14,320 nt of DNA, from positions 1 through 14,320 of the forward strand of contig MFTJ01000001.1 of assembly GCA_001786805.1 (NCBI GenBank), written 5' to 3'. The notes beneath the pieces were generated by a model. The model saw nothing but the letters and a program-made list of their open reading frames with translations. It made no database searches and had not been told where the DNA came from. Positions 5,137-12,549 of the stretch are shown here, piece by piece; position 1 is the stretch's first letter; every line of letters starts with the position of its first letter. Source of the DNA: Candidatus Nomurabacteria bacterium RIFCSPHIGHO2_01_FULL_39_10 (lineage in GTDB: Bacteria; Patescibacteriota; Minisyncoccia; Phycocordibacterales; UBA9973). The translations under genes were made by a program, and so were the position numbers.

Positions 5137-6589
5137 AAAAAGAATTAAATTTCGGATTTTTTAAATGTTTTTCCGCTTCCAACGCCATATGTTCCATCAC
5201 ATACACCGCTCTTATCGGATATTTACCGATTGATGTTTCTTCGGAAAGCATAATTGCGTCCGTTCCCTCAAGCACCGCATTTACCACATCGGTAGTTTCG
5301 GCGCGGGTGGGAGATGGATTGTCCTTCATTGTGTAAAGCATTTGAGTTGCGGTAATCACGGGTTTTCCGGCAAGCTTGCATTTTTTAATAATATCGTCTT
5401 GGATAAAAGGTATTTTTTCAAGAGGCACTTCATTGCCCAAATCCCCTCTCGCTATCATAATCGCGTCCGTCGCTTCTATTATTTCATCTATGTTTTTGAG
5501 CGCTTCCGCCCGTTCTATTTTGGCTATGATTTTTTGTTTTCCGCCGCATTTTTTTATTTCTTCCCTGCAGTCAATAATGTCTTCTTTATTGCCCACGAAA
5601 GATACTGATATATAATCAATCTTATTCTCTACCGCAAATTTTATAAATCTTCTATCCTTCTCCGTTAACGCCTTGGATGCGTTCACATCGTAAGTGTGTT
5701 CTTTTTGTCCTTGGACTCTCGGTCCCGGCAGGTCCCCCAGAATTAAAATTTTTCTATTATTTGTTTTTTCCGCTTCTCTTATCACCCTGATACGTTCCAG
5801 ACTTTCCTCCCTTGATGGCCAAGAAAAATTAAGCCGAGCCATATCCATTCCGGCTTTCACCATTTCATTCACTACTTCATATTTGGAAGAGACCGGACCG
5901 ACAGTCGCAATTATTTGCACCGATGACCTAACTCTGCCTTCCCGCGCAGAGTTTCCTTCCTCTTTAAGCTTTCGTGTTTCTTTGTTTAACATATATCCGT
6001 CAGCATCCAGTTCATAAATAAAAATTTCATTAAAAGGCATTTCTATTTTTTCTATTTCCTTGTCTCCTATTTTTTCTATATATTTTATAAGCGCGCGGAT
6101 AGTATTGCCGTGCGAAACAACCAGAACATTTTCTCCATTTTTTAAAATTGGAAGTATTTCTTGTCTAAAAAATGGTACGGCTCTTTCGTACACCATCTTC
6201 AAAGTTTCTCCATTCGGCACATGGTAATCCCAAGCTCGGCGCAGAGTTTGAATTCCCTCTTCTCCAAGCTCTTTTTTAATTTCGTCTTTATTCTTTCCGG
6301 TATAATCTCCGTAATCTCTTTCATTCAACGCGCTGTTGTAATGTATCGTCTCTGCGTCGCAATGCCCTCCTCCGCTCATCATGCAGACTTCCGTTTCTAT
6401 AGAACGCGCTTGTGTCGAAGCATACACTTTATGTATTTCAATATCTTTTATAAGCGCGCCAAGCGCTTCGGATACTTTGAATCCATCCGCGCTCAAATGA
6501 ACATCTGTTTTGCCGGTAAATATGTTAGCTTTATTCCACTCAGACTCGCCGTGTCTCACCACTATTAGTTTTCCAATCTTGGTTGACAT
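5135..6589 (-). CDS. Fusion of 2,3-BPG-dependent phosphoglycerate mutase and minimal pyruvate kinase
   Basis: One 484-residue frame carries two glycolytic enzymes. Residues 1-208 are a cofactor-dependent phosphoglycerate mutase: VVRHGESEWN (phospho-accepting H13), R62, ALNERDYG (E90), VVSHGNTIRAL (H160), near normal length. Residues 223-484 are a pyruvate kinase: VQIIATVGPVSS, GMDMARLNFS (R252), AKIER (catalytic K357, metal ligand E359), ARGDLG (D383), TATQML, NPSPTRAETTDVVNAV and LSEETSIGKYP. The kinase lacks the B lid domain: after GDLPGPRVQG only about 15 residues precede ALTEKDRRFI, where relatives have about 100. It also lacks the C-terminal allosteric domain. A polar linker (209-222) joins the halves. 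The enzymes catalyse steps either side of enolase, encoded two genes away. No frameshift is apparent. Catalytic residues are intact, so both halves may work, but the lidless kinase may be slow or altered. Confidence 0.92.
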   Translation of the reverse strand: MSTKIGKLIVVRHGESEWNKANIFTGKTDVHLSADGFKVSEALGALIKDIEIHKVYASTQARSIETEVCMMSGGGHCDAETIHYNSALNERDYGDYTGKNKDEIKKELGEEGIQTLRRAWDYHVPNGETLKMVYERAVPFFRQEILPILKNGENVLVVSHGNTIRALIKYIEKIGDKEIEKIEMPFNEIFIYELDADGYMLNKETRKLKEEGNSAREGRVRSSVQIIATVGPVSSKYEVVNEMVKAGMDMARLNFSWPSREESLERIRVIREAEKTNNRKILILGDLPGPRVQGQKEHTYDVNASKALTEKDRRFIKFAVENKIDYISVSFVGNKEDIIDCREEIKKCGGKQKIIAKIERAEALKNIDEIIEATDAIMIARGDLGNEVPLEKIPFIQDDIIKKCKLAGKPVITATQMLYTMKDNPSPTRAETTDVVNAVLEGTDAIMLSEETSIGKYPIRAVYVMEHMALEAEKHLKNPKFNSF

Positions 6590-6605
6590 AATTTTTTATG
6601 CCCAT

Positions 6606-6611
6606 ATTATA
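6606..6611 (-). promoter_or_regulatory. Extended -10 promoter of the mutase-pyruvate kinase gene
   Basis: Minus strand reads TGCTATAAT (TGn-extended), 16 nt before the ATG at 6589, predicting a leader of roughly 9-10 nt without a Shine-Dalgarno sequence. It sits in the 30-bp gap after the lamin-tail gene, so the two genes are probably transcribed separately. Confidence 0.55.
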
Positions 6612-6619
6612 GCATAAAT

Positions 6620-8077
6620 TTACTCATCCAGTATCTTAAAATCATCCCCTGCTGAAGAAATTATTTTTTTCTTGCGAAGAAAATAAACCGCGCCTCCAGA
6701 AGCGCCGATAAAGATAAGAGCAATTATTGAGGGAAAAGAAATCAAACTGTCTTTGACAATACCACTAGAAACGATAGAGGCTCCTAGATTTTCAACCGGG
6801 ATTTGCGTATCTGTGAGTGTCGCCGTATTTTCTTCCAGCTGTTTTTCCAGCGGTTGAACCGCTGGAGATATTTTTGACTGTTTTGATTGAACTGGAATTT
6901 TTTCTATCGGAACAGCTGGGATAAGAGAAATTCCATAATCAAAAACAATTCTTCCCTGCGGAGTTATTAATTTTAAAGTGTCTTTATCAAAAACAGAAAA
7001 ATGAGTGAGGACAGAAGAAATAGTCATTTTCTTTTTGGAACTTATAACGGTATTTTTGGGGAAAGTAAAATTTTTGGCGCTGCTTGATAAACTCCAGTTC
7101 CCAATATCGGCGTCATAATCAGTATTATTTGAGAGTTCCACAAAAAAATCCTGACTATCCCCCACTGCTGATATTAAAAAATTCGCTTTCGTCACCTTGA
7201 TTGTCATTTTATCGGATGCGTCCGGAACATCCCCATAAAAATTCATGTAGTATTCCAGAGTTACAACATAGTCGCCGGGGTAAAGATAAGTATGCGAGAG
7301 TTTTTCCGTGCTGTTGGTTTGTATTTCTTTTGAATCACCGTCGCCAAAATTCCAAAAATATTTCCCGTAATTCAGTTTCTCTTTGCTATAACCAAATGTT
7401 GCGGCTTGAAATGATGATGCTGTTCCAGTAAAAACATTATTTTTTGTAATAATTTTGGTTTTAATTTTTGGCTCTTCTATTATTTTATTTTTTGTTTCCG
7501 TAGAATTTGTGTTTTGAGTAGAATGATTGTCATCATTATCAGAATTATTAGATATGAGAGTACCAGTGCCGACTGGAGCTGAGGAAGAAGAGTTTGGATT
7601 TTGCGCTTTAGGAGTAGCAACAGCGATAATCCAGCCGGTTGTGGTTTTTTGAAAACTTTTATTCTCCTCTATTGTCTGCCAGCTAACTTCGTTTTTATCC
7701 GTTTCATTACCTCTAAATAAAGTTAATGAATTATTGTTAGCTAAACTATAAGAAGAAGGCCAAAAAATATCAGGAGAAACAGTTCCCATATACTCATTCT
7801 CTCTCGCTAATAATAAATAACCCCCGCTAGAAATAGTCACACCTTCAAATCTGCTTGGAACAACAAAACTACTCTCGCTTCCGCTAGAAGTTTTTTTCTT
7901 GATATAAAAATCTGTCAAATTGGCAACCGAATCACCAGAATTATAAAGTTCTATAAATTCATCATTCGCTGTACTGCCAGCAATTTGCACCTCATTTATA
8001 ATCACTTCTGCGTAAGCCGAATGAAACGAGAAAAATAAAATAGTACATATAAAAAATAAAATTAGTTTCTTAGACAT
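6620..8077 (-). CDS. Secreted, membrane-anchored protein with lamin-tail and PKD domains
   Basis: 485 residues with an exported, surface-anchored plan. A Sec signal peptide (KK, hydrophobic ILFFICTILFFSF, cleavage near AYA-E, residue 23) is followed by a lamin-tail domain (about 24-160: VIINEVQIAGS, DEFIELYNSGD, LTDFYIKK, GGYLLLARE, closing WIIAVATPKAQNPN). A Ser/Asn/Thr-rich linker leads to a PKD domain (about 212-295: KYFWNFGDGDSK, HTYLYPGDYVVTLEY) and a second, more divergent lamin-tail-like domain (about 298-382: DFFVELSNNT, GNWSLSSS, LKLITPQG). After a polar linker there is a single membrane helix (447-467) and a basic tail (RKKKII), like a gram-positive or CPR C-terminal anchor. Such proteins are thought to bind surface polymers, DNA or other cells; no enzymatic motif is visible. 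It is divergent from the PfkB gene. A perfect palindrome interrupts the last linker. Confidence 0.85.
   Translation of the reverse strand: MSKKLILFFICTILFFSFHSAYAEVIINEVQIAGSTANDEFIELYNSGDSVANLTDFYIKKKTSSGSESSFVVPSRFEGVTISSGGYLLLARENEYMGTVSPDIFWPSSYSLANNNSLTLFRGNETDKNEVSWQTIEENKSFQKTTTGWIIAVATPKAQNPNSSSSAPVGTGTLISNNSDNDDNHSTQNTNSTETKNKIIEEPKIKTKIITKNNVFTGTASSFQAATFGYSKEKLNYGKYFWNFGDGDSKEIQTNSTEKLSHTYLYPGDYVVTLEYYMNFYGDVPDASDKMTIKVTKANFLISAVGDSQDFFVELSNNTDYDADIGNWSLSSSAKNFTFPKNTVISSKKKMTISSVLTHFSVFDKDTLKLITPQGRIVFDYGISLIPAVPIEKIPVQSKQSKISPAVQPLEKQLEENTATLTDTQIPVENLGASIVSSGIVKDSLISFPSIIALIFIGASGGAVYFLRKKKIISSAGDDFKILDE
6846..6866. repeat. In-frame palindrome in the lamin-tail gene
   Basis: Perfect inverted repeat with 10-bp arms (TCCAGCGGTT/AACCGCTGGA) around one base. 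It is translated as part of the disordered linker (about residues 404-410, PAVQPLE) before the membrane anchor, where an insertion would be tolerated. Confidence 0.55.
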
Positions 8078-8102
8078 AAATTTCGTTTATTTTATAATAT
8101 GC

Positions 8103-8108
8103 TACAAT
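8103..8108 (+). promoter_or_regulatory. Extended -10 promoter of the PfkB-family kinase
   Basis: TGCTACAAT (TGn-extended -10) followed by six bases (AATAAC) and the ATG at 8115: a predicted leaderless transcript. The 37-bp divergent gap must also hold the lamin-tail gene promoter, for which only a weak TATAAA-like box is seen on the minus strand. Confidence 0.55.
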
Positions 8109-8114
8109 AATAAC

Positions 8115-9110
8115 ATGGAAAATAACTACGACATCATCGCCATTGGGGAAACCACCATAGACGCTTTCATCCGCTTAAAAGACGCGGATGTACATTGTGA
8201 TATTAATAAGGAAAACTGCCAAATTTGCATTGCTTTTGGAGCCAAAATTCCCTATGAATCAGTAGAAGAAGTGCCTGCGGTCGGCAACGCCGCAAACGCC
8301 TCCGTATCCTGCGCCCGCCTCTCGCTAAAATCCGCTTTGGTGGCTAATATCGGAAAAGACAGAAATGGCGACCTTTGCGTTGATTCTTTAAAGAAAGACG
8401 GAGTATCCACAGAATTCATAACCGTCAATATAGACAGAGCCACAAATTACCATTATATACTTTGGTTTCATGACGAAAGAACAATTCTGCAAAAACACTC
8501 CGATTTTCCTTATAAACTTCCCAATTTAGGCAATCCGAAATGGATATACTTGACTTCCCTCGGCGAAAAGTCTCTTCCTTATCATTTTGAAATAATAGAA
8601 TATTTAAAAAATAATCCAGATGTAAAAATGGCTTTTCAGCCCGGAATTTTTCAGATAAAAATAGGCTACGAAAAATTAAAAGAAATTTATAAAAGAACTG
8701 AAATCTTTTTCTGCAATATTGAAGAGGCGAAAACTATTCTAAATACGGAAGAACAAATTGAGATAAAAGATTTGATTAAAAAAGTTTATGAATTAGGTCC
8801 AAAGATAGTAGTACTCACTGATGGACCAAATGGCGCCTATGCCTATGACGGCAATGAAAGCCTGTTTATGCCCATCTATCCCGACCCAAAGCCTCCTTTT
8901 GAGCGCACCGGCGCGGGAGACGCTTTTTCTTCCACAGTAGTGGCCGCAATCGCTTTAGGCAAAAGTTTAGCCGAAGCGTTGGCTTGGGGAGGAATTAATT
9001 CTATGTCCGTAGTCCAAGAAGTCGGCGCGCAAAAAGGTTTGCTCTCCCGAGTCAAACTTGAAAAATATCTCAAAACCGCTCCAGCGGAATACAAAGCGAA
9101 GAAAATATAA
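8115..9110 (+). CDS. PfkB/ribokinase-family carbohydrate or nucleoside kinase
   Basis: 331 residues; ATP-dependent phosphorylation of a sugar or nucleoside. Visible are the N-terminal strand IIAIGETTIDAFI, PfkB signature 1 (VGNAANASVSCARLSLKSAL, 56-75, then NIGKDRNGD), the NIEEAKTIL helix (201-209), VVLTDGPNGAYAY (232-244) and signature 2 with the catalytic base, RTGAGDAFSS (D269). Compared with ribokinase it has an extra segment before signature 1 with H27, C28, C35 and C38 (CQIC), possibly a small metal site or an oligomer contact. Substrate cannot be assigned: adenosine/ribose and fructose-6-phosphate kinases share these motifs. In an organism that may lack PfkA it could be the phosphofructokinase, but that is inference. 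It is transcribed alone, convergent with the transketolase cluster. Confidence 0.88.
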   Translation: MENNYDIIAIGETTIDAFIRLKDADVHCDINKENCQICIAFGAKIPYESVEEVPAVGNAANASVSCARLSLKSALVANIGKDRNGDLCVDSLKKDGVSTEFITVNIDRATNYHYILWFHDERTILQKHSDFPYKLPNLGNPKWIYLTSLGEKSLPYHFEIIEYLKNNPDVKMAFQPGIFQIKIGYEKLKEIYKRTEIFFCNIEEAKTILNTEEQIEIKDLIKKVYELGPKIVVLTDGPNGAYAYDGNESLFMPIYPDPKPPFERTGAGDAFSSTVVAAIALGKSLAEALAWGGINSMSVVQEVGAQKGLLSRVKLEKYLKTAPAEYKAKKI

Positions 9111-9131
9111 TACATAGGAGTTTCCTATGTA
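9111..9131. terminator. Shared hairpin between convergent genes
   Basis: Perfect 8-bp arms TACATAGG/CCTATGTA with a 5-nt loop, starting at the base after the PfkB stop and containing the transketolase C-half stop codon (TAG, 9125-9127) in its other arm. Downstream bases are only moderately T-rich (AATTTGTTTT) on the plus strand, so a bidirectional terminator is likely but not classical. Confidence 0.55.
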
Positions 9132-10144
9132 ATTTGTTTTCTAAGAATAATTCTCTTTACCGCTTCTTTGATAGCATTTTTGTCTATGCCGTAGTGTTTC
9201 ATCAGTTCTTCTGGCTGACCAGTCTGACCAAATTGGTCTTTTACACCTACAAATTCCATTGCTACCGGAAAATTTTGCGCGAGAACTTCAGCGACAGCCG
9301 AACCCATTCCCCCTGCAATTTGATGCTCTTCAACTGTCACAACTTTTTTTGTTTCTTTGGCGAGAGCTATAATCGCATCTTTGTCTATTGGCTTAATGGA
9401 AGACAGATTCATCACTTTTACTTTTATGCCTTCTCCGCCAGCCTGCGGATTCTCCAGTTCTTTTGCCGCAAAAATAGCGGCCGAAGTCAGCACACCAGTC
9501 ACTATTATACCTACTTGCGCTAATCCAACATCCGGTAGCCAATAAATCTCCGCCTTGCCGACTTCAAAAGGAGTCTCTTCGGTGGTAATAATCGGGACAT
9601 TCACACGACCAACACGCAGATAAGAAGGCTTTTTGGTTTTAGAGAGAGCAATCGCCGCTCGTTTGGCTTCCAACGCGTCGCAGGGATTCACCACTTCCAT
9701 GTTCGGCAACATACGCATCAGTCCAATGTCTTCGAGCGCCTGGTGTGTGCCACCGTCCGGACCATCGGAAAGACCTGCGTGCGAGCCGACTATCACTACT
9801 TTCCGGTCATTGTAAGCTATTGTCGTTCTTATCTGTTCCCAATTTCTGCCCGGAGAAAATATCGCGAAAGAAGAACAAAAAGGAATCTTGCCCATAGCGG
9901 CAAGTCCGGAAGCCACTGTCACTAAATTTTGTTCTGCCACACCTACCTGCACAAATCTGTCTGGAAATTTTTCGGTAAAAGGGCTCATACCGGTACTTTC
10001 GGATAAATCCGCCGAAAGTCCTACAATGTTTTTATTGCTTTCCGCCGCCTGCGTCATTCCCTGTCCAAAGCCTTTTCTGGTCGGAACTTGCTCGCAATCT
10101 GCGTTGAATATTTTTGGATTTAATTTTAATTTCGGATTAAGCAT
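9125..10144 (-). CDS. Transketolase, C-terminal half (pyrimidine-binding and C domains)
   Basis: 339 residues forming the second half of a split transketolase. The pyrimidine-binding domain (about 21-190) has FGQGMTQAA, GLSADLSEST, VGVAEQNLVTVASGLA (E71, the conserved glutamate that activates thiamine diphosphate), AIFSPGRNWEQIR and HAGLSDGPDGGTHQALED. The C-terminal domain (about 194-335) has VIIVTG-type GIIVTGVLTSA, NLSSIKPID, VTVEEHQIAGGMGSAVAEVL and FGQTGQPEELM. It acts with the N-half to transfer two-carbon ketol units between sugar phosphates. Two places look expanded relative to the family: YWLPDVGLAQ (201-210) and NPQAGGEG (232-239), both in surface positions of the C-domain. It follows the N-half by 16 bp and is the last gene of the cluster. 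Confidence 0.92.
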   Translation of the reverse strand: MLNPKLKLNPKIFNADCEQVPTRKGFGQGMTQAAESNKNIVGLSADLSESTGMSPFTEKFPDRFVQVGVAEQNLVTVASGLAAMGKIPFCSSFAIFSPGRNWEQIRTTIAYNDRKVVIVGSHAGLSDGPDGGTHQALEDIGLMRMLPNMEVVNPCDALEAKRAAIALSKTKKPSYLRVGRVNVPIITTEETPFEVGKAEIYWLPDVGLAQVGIIVTGVLTSAAIFAAKELENPQAGGEGIKVKVMNLSSIKPIDKDAIIALAKETKKVVTVEEHQIAGGMGSAVAEVLAQNFPVAMEFVGVKDQFGQTGQPEELMKHYGIDKNAIKEAVKRIILRKQIT

Positions 10145-10160
10145 AAAAATAACGCAAATT

Positions 10161-11006
10161 TTACGATGGGCGATATGCTTTTAATTCTTTCAGCGCCATT
10201 TCCGCTTCTTCTTTGTTGGGCGCCTTGCCGTGCCATTTATAATTCCGTTCAAACATTTTAACGCCCTTCCCGGGTATAGTATGCGCTATTATCACCGTCG
10301 GCTTTTCAAATATCGCCTGCGCTTCTTCCACCGCTTCATTTAAAGCGGTAAAATCGTGCCCGCCGACTTCTATTACATGCCAGTTAAAAGCCCGCCATTT
10401 GTCCGCGAGTGGTTCAAGCGGCATAACATCCTCTGTATTGCCGTCAATTTGAATGTTGTTGCGGTCAACTATGGCAATTAAATTTCGTAACTTAAATTTT
10501 CCGGCAAACATTATCCCCTCCCATGAATTTCCTTCGTCCAGTTCCCCATCGGAAATAAAACAATAGATAAATCTGTCTTTATCTGCCCCATCCATGCGAT
10601 CGACCAAGGCCATGCCTGCCGCTTGCGAAATCCCGGAACCAAGCGGTCCTGAGGAAGTTTCTACATAGGGTAAAGTTTCCCGATGAGGATGACCCTGCAT
10701 ACGACTCCCAAATTTGCGTAAAGTTAGAAGCTCCTCAACTGGAAAATATCCCGCGTGCGCCATCGTCGCATAGAGCACAGGGCAAATGTGCCCGTTGGAC
10801 AATACCACTCTGTCTCTATCCGCCCAGTCCGGATTCTTAGAATCATGTTTTAAAATATGAAAATAAAAAAGCGTGAAAATATCCGTCATGCCGAGCGGTC
10901 CCGCCGTATGCCCACTTTTCGCCTGCACCAACGCCTCAATAATAGATATGCGAATATCAGTCGCCTTCTTTGATAATTCTAAAATTTTTTCTTCGGTTAA
11001 AAGCAT
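10161..11006 (-). CDS. Transketolase, N-terminal half (thiamine-diphosphate-binding)
   Basis: 281 residues. Visible are SGHTAGPLGMTDIFTLFYFH (31-50), RDRVVLSNGHICPVLYA (64-80), HPHRETLPYVETSSGPLGSG (106-125) and the thiamine-diphosphate/metal motif SDGELDEGNSWEG through IVDRNN (152-184; the usual GDG is SDG here), then HTIPGKGV and ERNYKWHGKAP. This is the TktA/DXS-like PP domain alone, as in the split transketolases of archaea and many CPR bacteria. It should form a heterotetramer with the C-half encoded downstream. The gene starts 1 bp after the epimerase stop, so translation is likely coupled. No Shine-Dalgarno sequence is seen. Confidence 0.93.
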   Translation of the reverse strand: MLLTEEKILELSKKATDIRISIIEALVQAKSGHTAGPLGMTDIFTLFYFHILKHDSKNPDWADRDRVVLSNGHICPVLYATMAHAGYFPVEELLTLRKFGSRMQGHPHRETLPYVETSSGPLGSGISQAAGMALVDRMDGADKDRFIYCFISDGELDEGNSWEGIMFAGKFKLRNLIAIVDRNNIQIDGNTEDVMPLEPLADKWRAFNWHVIEVGGHDFTALNEAVEEAQAIFEKPTVIIAHTIPGKGVKMFERNYKWHGKAPNKEEAEMALKELKAYRPS

Positions 11007-11007
11007 T

Positions 11008-11706
11008 TTATAAATTTTGAAATCTCTCTACAAGCCCTATTTTATCATAAGAATTGAAAAGAACCGAACCGGTAATTAATTTTGTCGCCCCCGCAGATAC
11101 CAGCTTTGGCGCTGTTTGTTCGGTAATGCCGATATCAACTTCAATCGGCAAATCAGGATATTTTTCTCTTAATAACTTTATTCTATCATAAACTTTTTCA
11201 TCAAGTGTTACTCCGCTAATACCAATTTTGTCATTCCCCATGCACTGCACAAAATCAATCAGAGATATGAATGGGAAAACTTTTTCTAAAGGCATGCCGG
11301 GCTTAAACGCAACGCCGAATTGGACATTGTCTCTGACATATAAATCTATGCCTTCCAAAAAATTCCTAAAATCTTCCAGACTTTCCATCGCTTCTAAATG
11401 AAATATCATCCTTCTCGCCCCAAGTTTCATATAAATATCAAAATTCTCCACCGCATCCGCCACCATCAAATCAAGTTCAAAATCAAATTCATCCCAGAAA
11501 GGCAGACCTTGCTTTTCATTCATTATTTTTTGAAATTCATAATCTTCAAAACCGCCGGAGGTAAAAGGCCAAGTCTGGCTCGGCACAAAAATGCCATCGC
11601 AAAAATCAATCTGGATCGCCGAAACAACCCCGCGCAGGGCGCCAATTTTATTTTTTAGTTCTTCAAAAGTTTTAAACGGCAAAACCGATGCGATTATTTC
11701 TGTCAT
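11008..11706 (-). CDS. Ribulose-phosphate 3-epimerase homologue with altered metal site
   Basis: A 232-residue TIM barrel. Family landmarks are IIASVLPFKTFEEL at the N-terminus, IQIDFCDGIFVPSQTWPF (31-48, matching HxDxMDGxFVPN), GVAFKPGMPL (131-140, matching ALNPGTP), IEVDIGIT (188-195, matching EVDGG) and the phosphate-binding end AGATKLITGSVLF (205-217). However, of the four expected metal ligands only D34 and D191 are clear: the first histidine is Q32 and the second (in DxHxM) is D79 in FELDLMV. The loop that normally reads MSVNPGFGGQ is MGNDKIGISGV here. It may use a different metal arrangement, act on a related substrate, or be weak. Context (between phosphatase and transketolase) favours a ribulose-5-phosphate/xylulose-5-phosphate role. 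Confidence 0.72.
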   Translation of the reverse strand: MTEIIASVLPFKTFEELKNKIGALRGVVSAIQIDFCDGIFVPSQTWPFTSGGFEDYEFQKIMNEKQGLPFWDEFDFELDLMVADAVENFDIYMKLGARRMIFHLEAMESLEDFRNFLEGIDLYVRDNVQFGVAFKPGMPLEKVFPFISLIDFVQCMGNDKIGISGVTLDEKVYDRIKLLREKYPDLPIEVDIGITEQTAPKLVSAGATKLITGSVLFNSYDKIGLVERFQNL

Positions 11707-11710
11707 AAAT

Positions 11711-12532
11711 TTATTTTATGCCTAATTTTTTCTTTTGCTTTTTAACCTCAAGAACGAGCTTATTATGAAATACTCCGTTGGAAGCGATAAAATAGCCCGC
11801 ATCAGAAAGTTTCCAGGGTGTTCCGTCAATGGTAGTTACCATACCTCCGGCTTCCTGTATCAAAAGAATTCCTGCAGCGCAATCATGTATTTTTAAGCCA
11901 AATTTCAGATCTGCGGAAGTGTTTCCCCATGCCACATAGGCCAAATCCAAAGCGGTACAGCCAAAATCTCTGACGGCAGACACAGTATTTTCCGGCAAAT
12001 CATGCATCAAATTCCGTCTCAATTTTAAATCAGCAGGCTTCCTTCCTGAAGAAACGGTAACAATGCAGTTTTTGGCATCGTCCTTGGAAACATAAATTCT
12101 TTTATTGTTCCAATATGCGCCTTTGCCTTTTTCAGTATAAAAAAGAGTATCAGAAACAGGATTATATATCACACCGCCCAATATCTCATTATCTTTGGCA
12201 AAACCGATGGACAAAGCAAAAAAGGGAATTCTGTTGGCAAAATTACGGGTACCATCTATCGGGTCTATGTGCCATGTATAACTTCCGGAATTTTTGGTGA
12301 GACCAGTTTCTTCTCCAAGAATAGAGTGGTCGGGGAAATTTTCCAAAATTATTTTCTTAATTAAATCTTCCGATTCTCTATCGGCAATAGTTACTATATT
12401 TATATCTTCTTTGACGTCTTTTATCTCTTTTAAGATTTCCGTCTCAAAATATTTCTCCAGAATTTTCCCCGCCTCTTTCGCCGCCTTTATCGCGATCTCT
12501 AACTCTTTGGACTTGCTCTGGTTATCTTGCAT
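11711..12532 (-). CDS. Inositol-monophosphatase-family sugar phosphatase
   Basis: 273 residues of the Mg-dependent, lithium-sensitive phosphatase fold. Metal and catalytic motifs are present: ILGEETG (E74/E75), WHIDPIDGTRNFANRIPF (D90, D93) and IHDCAAGILLIQEAGG (D217; the usual Trp before this Asp is His). Length is normal. Family members hydrolyse inositol phosphate, fructose-1,6-bisphosphate, histidinol phosphate or 3'-phosphoadenosine-5'-phosphate. In a cluster of triose and pentose phosphate enzymes, fructose-1,6-bisphosphatase activity is the most natural guess, but the sequence alone does not decide. Stop and epimerase start are separated by 4 bp; it lies 17 bp downstream of rpiB. Confidence 0.88.
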   Translation of the reverse strand: MQDNQSKSKELEIAIKAAKEAGKILEKYFETEILKEIKDVKEDINIVTIADRESEDLIKKIILENFPDHSILGEETGLTKNSGSYTWHIDPIDGTRNFANRIPFFALSIGFAKDNEILGGVIYNPVSDTLFYTEKGKGAYWNNKRIYVSKDDAKNCIVTVSSGRKPADLKLRRNLMHDLPENTVSAVRDFGCTALDLAYVAWGNTSADLKFGLKIHDCAAGILLIQEAGGMVTTIDGTPWKLSDAGYFIASNGVFHNKLVLEVKKQKKKLGIK

Positions 12533-12549
12533 GCGGTTAAATCGGAAAA

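Noticed and set aside
10087..10093. CTTGCTC in the transketolase C-half, and similar hits near 4928 and 12511.
   Set aside because: Single half-arms in coding sequence without the partner arm or centre; expected by chance.
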